Assembly: GCF_021278985.1 (NCBI RefSeq)
Contig: NZ_CP082833.1
Span: 2,976,001 to 3,040,000, forward strand
DNA from: Citrobacter rodentium NBRC 105723 = DSM 16636
GTDB lineage: Bacteria; Pseudomonadota; Gammaproteobacteria; Enterobacterales; Enterobacteriaceae
Length of the DNA stretch: 64,000 nt
Direction: 5' to 3'
Shown: piece by piece, positions 54,532 through 63,005 of the stretch
Layout of the letters: each line of letters opens with the position of its first letter
Numbering within the stretch: the stretch's first letter is position 1
Notes under the pieces: generated by a model
Seen by the model: the letters and a program-made list of their open reading frames with translations, nothing else
What the model was told of the DNA's origin: nothing
Database searches by the model: none
Program-made: the position numbers and the translations under genes

Positions 54532-55568
54532 TATTCGATAACCACGCGCTGTTCGGCATCAGATGCCCTGATATGACCGATTTTCCACGCATTTTCACCT
54601 TTTGCCCGCAGCAGAGCCAGCGCATTATCCACTTCGCTTGCCGGCAGGGCGATAATCATCCCGACTCCGCAGTTAAAGGTACGATACATTTCGTGCTGGC
54701 TGACGTTGCCGGCGTTTTGCAGCCAGTTAAAGACGGCTGGCCACTGCCATGACGATTCGTTGATGACCGCCTGGGTGCTGTCCGGCAGAACGCGCGGAAT
54801 ATTTTCCCAGAAGCCGCCGCCGGTCAGGTGCGCAATGGCGTGTACGTCGGCCTTCTCGATCAGTTCGAGAATCGATTTCACATAGATGCGGGTCGGCGCC
54901 AGCAGGTGATCGGCTAACGGCTTGCCGTCGAGATCGGTTGTTTGCGGATCGCAACCGCTGACTTCCACAATTTTGCGCACCAGCGAATAGCCGTTGGAGT
55001 GCGGGCCGCTGGAGCCCAGCGCAATCAGCACATCGCCATCGGCAACTTTAGAGCCGTCGATAATTTCTGACTTTTCCACTACTCCGACGCAGAAACCAGC
55101 GACATCGTAATCTTCACCGTGATACATCCCCGGCATTTCTGCGGTTTCACCGCCTACCAGCGCGCAGCCGGATTGCAGACAGCCTTCAGCGATACCGTTA
55201 ATTACGCTGGCAGCGGTGTCGACGTCCAGTTTGCCCGTCGCGTAGTAGTCGAGGAAAAACAGCGGCTCCGCGCCCTGTACCACCAGATCGTTGACGCACA
55301 TCGCCACCAGATCGATACCAATGGTGTCATGACGTTTCAGATCCATCGCCAGACGCAGCTTGGTGCCCACGCCGTCAGTGCCGGAAACCAGTACCGGTTC
55401 ACGATATTTTTGCGGCAACGCGCACAGCGCACCGAAGCCACCCAGCCCGCCCATGACCTCCGGGCGACGAGTTTTCTTCACTACGCCTTTGATTCGATCC
55501 ACCAGGGCATTGCCCGCATCAATATCAACACCGGCATCTTTGTAGCTAAGAGAGGTTTTATCGGTCAC
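54531..55568 (-). CDS. purM: PurM, AIR synthetase
   Basis: A 345-residue ATP-dependent cyclo-ligase making aminoimidazole ribonucleotide from FGAM. LSYKDAGVDIDAGNALVDRIK opens the protein; GTDGVGTKLRLA, GIDLVAMCVNDLVVQGAEPLFFLDYYATG and GGETAEMPGMY are the conserved nucleotide-site segments. The start is GTG 55568 (MTDKTSLSYKDAG), giving exactly the E. coli length. A PurR box lies about 65 bases upstream. First gene of purMN. Confidence 0.97.
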   Translation of the reverse strand: MTDKTSLSYKDAGVDIDAGNALVDRIKGVVKKTRRPEVMGGLGGFGALCALPQKYREPVLVSGTDGVGTKLRLAMDLKRHDTIGIDLVAMCVNDLVVQGAEPLFFLDYYATGKLDVDTAASVINGIAEGCLQSGCALVGGETAEMPGMYHGEDYDVAGFCVGVVEKSEIIDGSKVADGDVLIALGSSGPHSNGYSLVRKIVEVSGCDPQTTDLDGKPLADHLLAPTRIYVKSILELIEKADVHAIAHLTGGGFWENIPRVLPDSTQAVINESSWQWPAVFNWLQNAGNVSQHEMYRTFNCGVGMIIALPASEVDNALALLRAKGENAWKIGHIRASDAEQRVVIE

Positions 55569-55604
55569 TGCCTGGTTCCCCACGTTGTTTCTTGCGGTAA
55601 AAGT

Positions 55605-55646
55605 AAAATTCGGCGCAATTCTAGCAGGGAAAGCAAACGTTTGCGA
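55605..55646 (-). promoter_or_regulatory. purMN promoter with PurR box
   Basis: The palindrome GCAAACGTTTGC (55633-55644) within a 16-base PurR operator (55631-55646) is a near-perfect site. On the minus strand TAGAAT (55617-55622) follows as the -10, so the box covers the -35 region, as in E. coli purMN. Confidence 0.9.
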
Positions 55647-55758
55647 GCCTGCTTTTCTCTCCGCTTTTCTGTTCACCCCGCACAGAATGCGGGCGTGTTT
55701 TATACTCATTACCCAGACGTATATCGCTTTGCTTGATCCATATCATGCATACGTTATG

Positions 55759-55801
55759 TTGCGCCCAGGGGGAAAAGCGGTATAATCCGGCGATTTTTTT
55801 G
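55759..55801 (+). promoter_or_regulatory. upp-uraA promoter with UTP-sensing start region
   Basis: TATAAT 55781-55786 with TTGCGC 16 bases upstream. Transcription should begin at G55792 or A55793, directly before seven T residues (55794-55800), then GTGG. This G-A-T7 arrangement is the one described for E. coli upp, where high UTP causes reiterative transcription at the T-run and start-site switching, lowering expression. Confidence 0.75.
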
Positions 55802-55834
55802 TGGTTGCCACTCGTCTGAGGAAAGGAGAAGAGT

Positions 55835-56461
55835 ATGAAGATCGTGGAAGTCAAACACCCACTCGTCAAACACAAGCTGGGTCTGATGCGTGAAAACGAC
55901 ATCAGTACCAAACGCTTTCGTGAACTCGCCTCGGAAGTAGGCAGTCTGCTGACCTACGAAGCGACTGCGGGCCTGGAAACCGAAAAGGTCACCATTGAAG
56001 GCTGGAACGGCCCGGTTGAAGTCGACCAGATCAAAGGGAAAAAAATTACCGTCGTGCCTATCCTGCGCGCAGGTCTGGGGATGATGGAAGGCGTGCTGGA
56101 AAATGTACCGAGCGCGCGCATCAGCGTGGTCGGGATGTACCGCAATGAAGAGACTCTGGAGCCGGTCCCTTATTTCCAGAAGCTGGTTTCCAACATCGAT
56201 GAGCGTATGGCGCTGATCGTCGACCCGATGCTGGCGACCGGTGGGTCGGTTATCGCTACCATCGACCTGCTGAAAAAAGCGGGCTGCAGCAGTATAAAAG
56301 TGCTGGTGCTGGTGGCGGCGCCGGAAGGTATCGCCGCGCTGGAGAAAGCGCATCCGGATGTGGAACTGTACACCGCATCTATCGACCAGGGGCTGAACGA
56401 GCACGGATACATTATTCCGGGGCTTGGCGATGCCGGCGATAAGATCTTCGGTACTAAATAA
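55835..56461 (+). CDS. upp: Upp, uracil phosphoribosyltransferase
   Basis: A 208-residue salvage enzyme making UMP from uracil and PRPP. The PRPP-binding loop is LIVDPMLATGGSVIATIDLL near residue 130; the uracil site is the C-terminal IDQGLNEHGYIIPGLGDAGD. Length equals E. coli Upp. AAAGGAGAAGAGT precedes ATG. First gene of upp-uraA under a UTP-sensing promoter; the purMN promoter diverges from it. Confidence 0.98.
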   Translation: MKIVEVKHPLVKHKLGLMRENDISTKRFRELASEVGSLLTYEATAGLETEKVTIEGWNGPVEVDQIKGKKITVVPILRAGLGMMEGVLENVPSARISVVGMYRNEETLEPVPYFQKLVSNIDERMALIVDPMLATGGSVIATIDLLKKAGCSSIKVLVLVAAPEGIAALEKAHPDVELYTASIDQGLNEHGYIIPGLGDAGDKIFGTK

Positions 56462-56478
56462 ATGAATAATTAATCATC

Positions 56479-56506
56479 AGCCGACTTTAAGAGTCGGCTT
56501 TTTTTT
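56479..56506 (+). terminator. Terminator-like hairpin between upp and uraA
   Basis: Stem AGCCGACT/AGTCGGCT (56479-56486, 56492-56499) with a 5-base loop and seven following T residues. A strong intrinsic terminator form lying in the 95-base upp-uraA gap, so readthrough probably sets the uraA level. Confidence 0.85.
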
Positions 56507-56556
56507 GAATAAAACAACTCAACTGCTAATAACAAAACCTGTTCAGAGGAAAACTT

Positions 56557-57846
56557 ATGACACGCCGCGCTATCGGGGTGAGTGAACGACCGCCGCTTTT
56601 ACAGACAATCCCGCTGAGTTTGCAACACCTGTTCGCCATGTTTGGCGCAACCGTGCTGGTGCCCGTTCTGTTTCATATTAACCCGGCTACCGTCCTGCTG
56701 TTCAACGGGATCGGTACGCTGCTGTATCTGTTTATCTGTAAAGGGAAGATCCCGGCCTATTTAGGGTCGAGCTTTGCCTTTATTTCGCCGGTTCTGCTGT
56801 TGCTGCCGCTGGGATACGAAGTGGCGTTAGGCGGCTTCATTATGTGCGGCGTGCTGTTCTGCCTGGTCTCTTTCATTGTGAAAAAGGCGGGAACCGGCTG
56901 GCTGGACGTCATGTTCCCGCCAGCGGCGATGGGCGCAATCGTTGCCGTGATTGGTCTGGAACTGGCGGGCGTCGCCGCCGGAATGGCCGGATTGCTGCCG
57001 GCGGAAGGACAGTCACCGGAGGCGAAAACCATTATTATCTCTATGGTGACGCTGGCGGTAACGGTGTTTGGCTCCGTTCTGTTCCGTGGTTTCCTGGCGA
57101 TTATCCCGATCCTCATCGGCGTGCTGGCTGGTTATGCGCTGTCGTTCGCGATGGGCGTTGTCGATACCACGCCGATCGCCGAGGCGCACTGGTTTGCGCT
57201 GCCGACCTTCTACACACCGCGTTTTGAATGGTTTGCCATCCTCACCATTCTGCCTGCTGCGCTGGTGGTGATTGCTGAACACGTCGGCCACCTGGTGGTG
57301 ACGGCGAATATCGTCAAAAAAGATCTGGTGCGCGATCCGGGCTTACATCGTTCGATGTTCGCTAACGGCCTGTCGACGGTGATCTCTGGCTTCTTTGGTT
57401 CCACGCCGAACACCACCTACGGCGAAAATATCGGCGTCATGGCGATCACCCGCGTGTACAGCACCTGGGTGATCGGCGGTGCGGCGATCTTCGCTATTCT
57501 TCTCTCCTGCGTCGGTAAACTGGCGGCGGCGATCCAGATCATTCCGCTGCCGGTGATGGGCGGGGTATCACTGCTGCTGTACGGGGTGATTGGCGCTTCC
57601 GGTATCCGCGTGCTGATCGAGTCGAAAGTCGACTACAACAAAGCGCAGAACCTGATCCTGACCTCGGTCATTCTTATTATCGGCGTCAGCGGCGCGAAGG
57701 TGCATATCGGCGCCGCGGAGCTGAAAGGCATGGCGCTGGCGACCATTGTCGGCATCGGTCTGAGCCTGATCTTCAAGTTGATCTCCGTCCTGCGTCCGGA
57801 AGAAGTGGTGCTGGATGCAGAAGACGCGGATACGCCGCAGCAGTAA
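56557..57846 (+). CDS. uraA: UraA, uracil/H+ symporter
   Basis: A 429-residue, 14-helix inner-membrane transporter of the NCS2 (NAT) family. LQHLFAMFGATVLVPVLF opens the family core; the substrate-site Glu is in AIAEHVGHLVV (about residue 241) and the NAT signature around FGSTPNTTYGENIGVMAITR (about 285-304), including the second site Glu. It imports uracil with a proton and works with Upp, which traps it as UMP. Length equals E. coli UraA. Starts 95 bases after upp. Confidence 0.98.
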   Translation: MTRRAIGVSERPPLLQTIPLSLQHLFAMFGATVLVPVLFHINPATVLLFNGIGTLLYLFICKGKIPAYLGSSFAFISPVLLLLPLGYEVALGGFIMCGVLFCLVSFIVKKAGTGWLDVMFPPAAMGAIVAVIGLELAGVAAGMAGLLPAEGQSPEAKTIIISMVTLAVTVFGSVLFRGFLAIIPILIGVLAGYALSFAMGVVDTTPIAEAHWFALPTFYTPRFEWFAILTILPAALVVIAEHVGHLVVTANIVKKDLVRDPGLHRSMFANGLSTVISGFFGSTPNTTYGENIGVMAITRVYSTWVIGGAAIFAILLSCVGKLAAAIQIIPLPVMGGVSLLLYGVIGASGIRVLIESKVDYNKAQNLILTSVILIIGVSGAKVHIGAAELKGMALATIVGIGLSLIFKLISVLRPEEVVLDAEDADTPQQ

Positions 57847-57852
57847 TGCAGA

Positions 57853-57877
57853 AACCGGGCAGTGATGCTGCCCGGTT
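57853..57877 (+). terminator. Hairpin after uraA
   Basis: A 10-bp stem AACCGGGCAG/CTGCCCGGTT (57853-57862, 57868-57877), 5-base loop, with only a short T-rich tail. Likely terminator of upp-uraA, 7 bases after the stop. Confidence 0.65.
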
Positions 57878-57940
57878 CTATCACGACAGAATTCTGTGGT
57901 AAACTCATCGCGATTTTATGAAATCTGGGTTGAGGTATCT

Positions 57941-58642
57941 CTGAACACACCGGCACAGCTCTCTTTGCCACTTTATCTTCCCGACGACGAAACTTTCGCA
58001 AGTTTCTGGCCGGGGGATAACGCCTCTTTACTGGCCGCACTGCAAAACGTGCTGCGCCAGGAGCATAGCGGATACATTTATCTCTGGTCGCGTGAAGGCG
58101 CGGGCCGCAGCCATTTGCTGCACGCGGCGTGCGCTGAACTGTCGCAACGCGGCGATGCGGTGGGCTATGTGCCGCTGGACAAACGTACCTGGTTTGTCCC
58201 GGAAGTGCTTGATGGTATGGAACAGCTGTCGCTGGTCTGTATCGACAATATCGAATGCGTCGCCGGGGATGAACTGTGGGAAATGGCGATCTTCGATCTC
58301 TACAACCGTATTCTTGAATCCGGCAAAACGCGTTTGCTGATCACCGGCGATCGTCCGCCGCGTCAGTTGAATCTGGGGCTGCCCGATCTGGCCTCGCGTC
58401 TGGACTGGGGACAAATTTATAAGCTGCAGCCCTTGTCGGATGAAGACAAACTTCAGGCGCTACAGCTGCGTGCGCGCCTGCGTGGCTTTGAACTGCCGGA
58501 AGACGTGGGACGTTTCTTGCTTAAGCGGCTGGATCGCGAAATGCGTACGCTGTTTATGACGCTGGATCAGCTCGATCACGCCTCCATTACGGCGCAGCGC
58601 AAGCTCACCATTCCTTTTGTTAAAGAGATCCTGAAGCTTTAG
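57941..58642 (+). CDS. hda: Hda, regulatory inactivator of DnaA (CTG start)
   Basis: A 233-residue AAA+ protein that, with ADP and the DNA-loaded beta clamp, stimulates DnaA-ATP hydrolysis to prevent re-initiation. The clamp-binding motif QLSLPL is at residues 6-11. The Walker A region is EGAGRSHLLHAA near 50; VCIDNIECVAGDELWE contains the Walker B; the sensor/arginine-finger region LNLGLPDLASRLDWG is near 150. I chose CTG 57941, preceded by GAGG 5 bases away; it gives the 233-residue form with MNTPAQLSLPL, whereas the frame upstream (57896) has no similarity. A CTG start has been reported for E. coli hda. Confidence 0.95.
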   Translation: MNTPAQLSLPLYLPDDETFASFWPGDNASLLAALQNVLRQEHSGYIYLWSREGAGRSHLLHAACAELSQRGDAVGYVPLDKRTWFVPEVLDGMEQLSLVCIDNIECVAGDELWEMAIFDLYNRILESGKTRLLITGDRPPRQLNLGLPDLASRLDWGQIYKLQPLSDEDKLQALQLRARLRGFELPEDVGRFLLKRLDREMRTLFMTLDQLDHASITAQRKLTIPFVKEILKL

Positions 58643-59554
58643 CGGCACCGTCCCCGGTTTCGGGCCGATCTAATTCAGCTTCGCTGAGTCCCGTCACGTT
58701 GAGCACCAGCGACAGCGCAAGGCCGTTTTTCAGCAGTTCTTTTGCGATACGCAGCGCCGCCAGCTTTTTACCTTCCTCTATACCCTTTTCATGTCCTTCG
58801 TTTCTCAGATAATCCGCCAGCGTCATAATCGTCTCCCTGTATTCTGATGGTTGATTTGCCAGTGTCTGAAAAAAGCGTGCTGATCGTCTAATTTTCCATT
58901 TTCATAAATATAAAGCAATATCGTTTTGAGCTGCTAGTGTGTAATGTTCTTATGGTTAATTAATATTATTAATTTATCTGTTAATTCATTTAAATCGCGC
59001 AAGCGAATATGTTTTTGCAGTAATTCGAGCAGGGCAACCCGGCGATGCTGCATAATTTCGCTATCGGGTATCACGGTGATATCAACTAAAGGAAATGGGC
59101 TGTTATAAAACCATTCCGCCAGCGACGGGAGGGTAAAATCATCCAGCCAGCGCATGGAGTAAGGCCAGGGACTGACCAGACCGTGATAAAAGAGTACCGG
59201 AATGACTAGCGGTAGCTCATCGTGTCCGGCGTCAAGATGGCGCTGCATAGCGGCAATGGCGTAGCGCATCAGGCGAAAAGCCATATGCCGGTCAGGAGAG
59301 CTCTGGTGTTCAATTAACGCGTAAATATAACCCGTACCGGCGCGGGTCGTCAGCGAATAAAGAATATCAGAATAATACGCGCGCATCGTCTCTTCAATAA
59401 AGCTTCCGGACTCCAGGCGGAGCGTATTCAGGTCACAAATTTTATGCAGCGCGCGCGGGAGATGAATATCTAAAAAATCCCGCGCCGTTTCGGGGTGAGT
59501 TAAAAATTGTTTAAACACGGCATCATGCGGTGTCGGGGCGGCTTTTTTCTTCAT
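58620..59554 (-). pseudogene. rpn-family recombination-promoting nuclease gene, decayed
   Basis: A PD-(D/E)xK Rpn (Transposase_31/YhgA-like) protein in pieces. The intact start (59554) gives 206 residues with the nuclease motif (Asp63 in YYSDILYSL, Glu82 and Gln84 in ALIEHQSSPDRHMAFRLMRYAI) up to a TAG at 58934-58936. Beyond it the same frame continues with family-like sequence (QLKTILLYIYENGKLDD) until about 58859-58864, where a one-base loss shifts the frame; the rest (EYRETIMTLADYLRNEG, then the typical ALRIAKELLKNGL and TGLSEAEL) runs to TAA at 58620. Repairing both lesions gives about 311 residues, normal for the family. Rpn proteins promote RecA-independent recombination. The 3' end overlaps convergent hda by 23 bases. 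AT-rich codons mark it as foreign. Confidence 0.88.
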
Positions 59555-59698
59555 GGCGTCCTTTTCCTGCTTTTATTAATATGCTGAAAACTACCATAAA
59601 GGAAAAGAAATAAACGACTGAGAGATTAAGGGTGCGAGACGCCTCGGAAAAATTCGTTAAGCGTGAAAAAAGAAGCGCCGCAGGGCGGCGCGTCATGA

Positions 59699-60058
59699 TT
59701 AACGGATGATGTCCAGCACCTGCTCCGGCGGACGGCCAATGCGCGCCTGTCCGTTGGCGACCACAATCGGGCGCTCCATCAGTTTCGGATTCTCCACCAT
59801 CGCCTGGATCAGATCGTCTTCCGTCAGTTTTTCGTCCGCCAGGTTCAGTTCTTTATAGAGATCCTCTTTCTGGCGCATCAGCTCGCGGGCGCTGGTCATC
59901 CCCAGCATTTGCAGCAGCTGGCGCAGCGTTGCCGCATCGGCAGGCGTCTCGAGGTAAAGCACCACTTCCGGTTCCACGCCGTTTGCCTGCAACAGGCTCA
60001 ACGTTTCGCGACTCTTGGAACAGCGCGGATTGTGGTAAATTTTTACCGCTTCTGACAT
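59699..60058 (-). CDS. yfgD: YfgD, ArsC-family reductase-like protein
   Basis: A 119-residue thioredoxin-fold protein of the ArsC/Spx group. The N-terminal strand KIYHNPRCSKSRETL contains the single ArsC-type Cys (about residue 12) with the following Arg-type residues. It resembles E. coli YfgD rather than plasmid arsenate reductase, which is longer. Whether it reduces arsenate is not known, and no arsR or arsB is nearby. It lies 40 bases after bepA, probably in the same transcript. Confidence 0.92.
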   Translation of the reverse strand: MSEAVKIYHNPRCSKSRETLSLLQANGVEPEVVLYLETPADAATLRQLLQMLGMTSARELMRQKEDLYKELNLADEKLTEDDLIQAMVENPKLMERPIVVANGQARIGRPPEQVLDIIR

Positions 60059-60098
60059 GACTTCTCCTTAGCATCGTTATCCGACAAATAGTTCAGGG

Positions 60099-61562
60099 CT
60101 ACATTCTTGTGTAGGGTTTGAAGCGTTCCTGCAGCTGACGTAGCTGATCGATACGCGCATCATAGCGTGCCTGCTGCTGGCTACCCAGCTTCGCCTGCGA
60201 GCTGGCGCTGCTCAGCAGCGAAATCGCCTGATCGAGACGTCCCGCCAGCGCATAGCCTTCCGCACGCGCCGCCAGCTCCTGATCGCGATTATTCAATGCG
60301 GCCTGCGCCTGCGCCAGTAAATCCCAGCCGTTACTGTCGTCTTTATTATTGAAGGTGTAGCGGTTAAGCAACGATGCGGCTTCACTCGCCTGACCTCCCT
60401 GTAGCAGGGCATTCGCCAGGTTCAGTTGCAGGACCGGGTTAATCCGTAAATCGCGGGCGTTTTTCAGCCGGGAAATGGCCTCATTCGCTTTCTTTTGGCC
60501 AAGGTCGATATCGGTGGCCAGGTCCAGATACCAGGCGTTGCCAGGCTCCGCAGAGAGCAAAGGCTGTAACGCTTTGCGCGCTTCATCGTATTTACCGGCC
60601 TCCATCGCCTGTAACGCCCGGCCATATTGCGCGGCGCGCTGCTGGCGAACGTTGCCTTTTGCCCATTCATCCAGCAGGTCGCTGGTGAGCTGATTGCGTC
60701 CGGAGTTGTACATACCCAGCGTGCGCGCTTTCGCGAGATAAAAATCTTCCGAGGACTGTACGACTACCGGGCGCATCTGGTTGGCGCGGTTACGGGCGTC
60801 CGACAAACGGCTTTCCGGGAGCGGGTGCGTCAACAGAATTTCAGGCGGACGGGAAGAATAGCGCGCCTGATCGAGCAGCTTTTCGAGGAAGGTCGGCATC
60901 GCCTGCGGATCGAATCCGGCGCGCTGCAGCACCTGAATGCCGATACGGTCCGCCTCCTGTTCGTTTTGCTGGGTAAAGCTGATCATCTCCTGGCGGGTGC
61001 CCGCCAGTGTACCGGTGAGCGCCGCCATTCCCGCCTGCGGGCTGGCCATCGCTAATAAAATCGACCCCAGCGCGCCAACCCAGGTCAACGGCGCGCTGCG
61101 CTTTTGATCCTCCATCGCCCGCGCCAGATGGCGCTGGGTGACGTGGGAAATTTCGTGCGCCATCACCGACGCGAGCTGGCTTTCATTATCGGCATAGCGA
61201 AACAGCGCCGAGTGCAGCACCACGTTTCCGCCAAAGAAGGCGAAGGCGTTAATTTCGTCGTTATTGATCAAAAAGAAATGAAAGGGGGTTTTGACCGAAT
61301 CGGCATGAGAGACAAGACGCATCCCGAGTCCGTTGATGTACTTAACCAGCAGCGGGTCGTTAATCAGCGGCGCGCTGCCGCGTAGCTGACGCACATAATA
61401 ATCGCCCATCTGCATTTCCTGCCCGATGGTCAGCGTGCCGGCCGCCGACGTTCCCATGTCCGGCAATGTGTCCGCAGCGTCTGCGAACGCGGGCGCTACC
61501 TGACCGAGAGTCAGCGCAGCAATGAGGGTAGCAACCAGGTTTTTCTTAAACTGCCTGAACAT
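60099..61562 (-). CDS. bepA: BepA (YfgC), periplasmic metalloprotease/chaperone
   Basis: A 487-residue periplasmic M48 protease that assists LptD assembly and degrades stalled outer-membrane proteins. A signal peptide (MFRQFKKNLVATLIAALTLG...APAFADA) is followed by the protease domain with HEISH (about residue 136), third ligand Glu in QQNEQEADRIG near 201 and the regulatory His in LTHPLPESRL near 246. TPR helices fill the last 180 residues. ATG 61562 gives the E. coli length; the open frame upstream to 61877 has no family similarity. A sigma-E-type promoter lies 32-59 bases upstream. Confidence 0.97.
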   Translation of the reverse strand: MFRQFKKNLVATLIAALTLGQVAPAFADAADTLPDMGTSAAGTLTIGQEMQMGDYYVRQLRGSAPLINDPLLVKYINGLGMRLVSHADSVKTPFHFFLINNDEINAFAFFGGNVVLHSALFRYADNESQLASVMAHEISHVTQRHLARAMEDQKRSAPLTWVGALGSILLAMASPQAGMAALTGTLAGTRQEMISFTQQNEQEADRIGIQVLQRAGFDPQAMPTFLEKLLDQARYSSRPPEILLTHPLPESRLSDARNRANQMRPVVVQSSEDFYLAKARTLGMYNSGRNQLTSDLLDEWAKGNVRQQRAAQYGRALQAMEAGKYDEARKALQPLLSAEPGNAWYLDLATDIDLGQKKANEAISRLKNARDLRINPVLQLNLANALLQGGQASEAASLLNRYTFNNKDDSNGWDLLAQAQAALNNRDQELAARAEGYALAGRLDQAISLLSSASSQAKLGSQQQARYDARIDQLRQLQERFKPYTRM

Positions 61563-61593
61563 AACCTCTGTCCTGTTTTCTTTGAGATGTTCA

Positions 61594-61621
61594 TTTGACC
61601 GATGCCGGGCAGTATCGTTCC
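61594..61621 (-). promoter_or_regulatory. Sigma-E-type promoter of bepA
   Basis: On the minus strand GGAACGA (61615-61621) and TCAAA (61594-61598) are separated by 16 bases, matching the RpoE pattern GGAACTT-N16-TCAAA. BepA (yfgC) belongs to the E. coli sigma-E regulon, which fits its envelope role. Confidence 0.7.
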
Positions 61622-61785
61622 CGTTCCGCCAGCAAAGGCAGTGTAACGGTGAAAACCGCTGCTGAATACCCCGCACAAATGACTTTTCAGTTTCCTGAAT
61701 CAGCAATAAAAAGCGAAGTCTTTTTTGTGACATTTGGATACAATTCGGGATCGCAATCCCGCTATTGAGGTTCAGGGAAGGTTTT

Positions 61786-62850
61786 ATGCTCGAAATGTTA
61801 ATGCAATGGTATCGTCGGCGCTTTAGCGACCCCGAGGCGATTGCTCTGCTGGTGATACTGGTTGCCGGGTTTGGCATTCTGTTCTTTTTTAGCGGGCTCC
61901 TGGCGCCGCTGCTGGTCTCAATTGTGCTGGCTTATCTGCTGGAGTGGCCGACGGTTCGTCTCGAAGCCATTGGCTGTTCACGCCGTCTGGCGACCTCCGT
62001 CGTGCTGATTGTCTTCGTGGGGATTCTGCTGCTGATGGCCCTGGTGGTGATGCCGGTGGCGTGGCAGCAGGGCATTTACCTGATCCGCGATATGCCCGGT
62101 ATGCTGAACAAGCTGTCGGATTTTGCCGCCACCCTGCCGCGTCGTTATCCCGCGTTAATGGACGCCGGCATCATCGACGCTATGGCGGAAAATATGCGCA
62201 CGCGCATGCTGACGCTGGGCGATTCGGTGGTGAAATATTCGCTCGCTTCGCTGGTTGGCCTGCTGACGCTGGCGGTTTATCTGGTGCTGGTGCCGCTGAT
62301 GGTGTTCTTTCTGCTCAAAGACAAAGAGCAAATGCTGAACGCGGTGCGCCGGGTGCTCCCGCGCAATCGCGGGCTGGCCGGGCAGGTCTGGAAGGAGATG
62401 AACCAGCAAATTACCAACTATATTCGCGGGAAAGTGCTGGAGATGGTGGTGGTCGGCGTGGCGACCTGGCTGGGCTTCCTGCTGTTCGGGCTGAACTACT
62501 CGCTGCTGCTGGCGGTGCTGGTTGGTTTCTCCGTCTTAATCCCCTATATCGGCGCCTTTGTGGTCACTCTGCCGGTGGTGGGCGTTGCGCTGTTCCAGTT
62601 TGGCCTGGGAACGGAGTTCTGGAGCTGTTTTGCGGTCTATCTGATTATTCAGGCGCTGGACGGCAACCTGCTGGTGCCGGTGCTGTTCTCCGAAGCGGTG
62701 AACCTGCATCCGCTGGTGATCATTCTCTCCGTCGTGATCTTCGGCGGACTGTGGGGATTCTGGGGCGTTTTCTTCGCTATTCCGCTGGCTACATTGATCA
62801 AAGCTGTGGTGCATGCCTGGCCTGACGCGCAGATTGCTGACGAATCATAA
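61786..62850 (+). CDS. perM: PerM, AI-2E family transporter/permease
   Basis: A 354-residue polytopic inner-membrane protein of the AI-2E/UPF0118 family. Hydrophobic helices alternate with a conserved amphipathic region (WKEMNQQITNYIRGKVLEM near 210); LLVPVLFSEAVNLHPLVIILSV near 300 and GVFFAIPLATLIKA near the end are family marks. E. coli PerM is annotated as a putative permease with no proven substrate. ATG 61786 (MLEMLMQWYRRR) follows AGGGAAGG. It diverges from bepA across 223 bases. Confidence 0.93.
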   Translation: MLEMLMQWYRRRFSDPEAIALLVILVAGFGILFFFSGLLAPLLVSIVLAYLLEWPTVRLEAIGCSRRLATSVVLIVFVGILLLMALVVMPVAWQQGIYLIRDMPGMLNKLSDFAATLPRRYPALMDAGIIDAMAENMRTRMLTLGDSVVKYSLASLVGLLTLAVYLVLVPLMVFFLLKDKEQMLNAVRRVLPRNRGLAGQVWKEMNQQITNYIRGKVLEMVVVGVATWLGFLLFGLNYSLLLAVLVGFSVLIPYIGAFVVTLPVVGVALFQFGLGTEFWSCFAVYLIIQALDGNLLVPVLFSEAVNLHPLVIILSVVIFGGLWGFWGVFFAIPLATLIKAVVHAWPDAQIADES

Positions 62851-62858
62851 GCCGCTTG

Positions 62859-62891
62859 CCGGCGACAATCCGTCGCCGGATATCATTTTTT
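62859..62891 (+). terminator. Terminator after perM
   Basis: An 8-bp stem CCGGCGAC/GTCGCCGG (62859-62866, 62872-62879) with a 5-base loop lies 8 bases after perM; a run of six T residues begins about 6 bases later, so the form is slightly atypical. Confidence 0.65.
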
Positions 62892-63005
62892 CATAGAAAT
62901 TTTCTGAATCTGGCGGCGGAAATGTCGTTTTTTTGATTTTTTCTCTTTAACGTGACCCACGTGATGAATTTATGTCACCAAAGGATAAGACCAACAGGAG
63001 AAAAA

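Noticed and set aside
55569..55709. N-terminal extension of purM
   Set aside because: It would read through the PurR box and -10; GTG 55568 gives the conserved length.
61563..61877. N-terminal extension of bepA
   Set aside because: The added residues have no family similarity, would overlap perM, and the signal peptide and sigma-E promoter both support ATG 61562.
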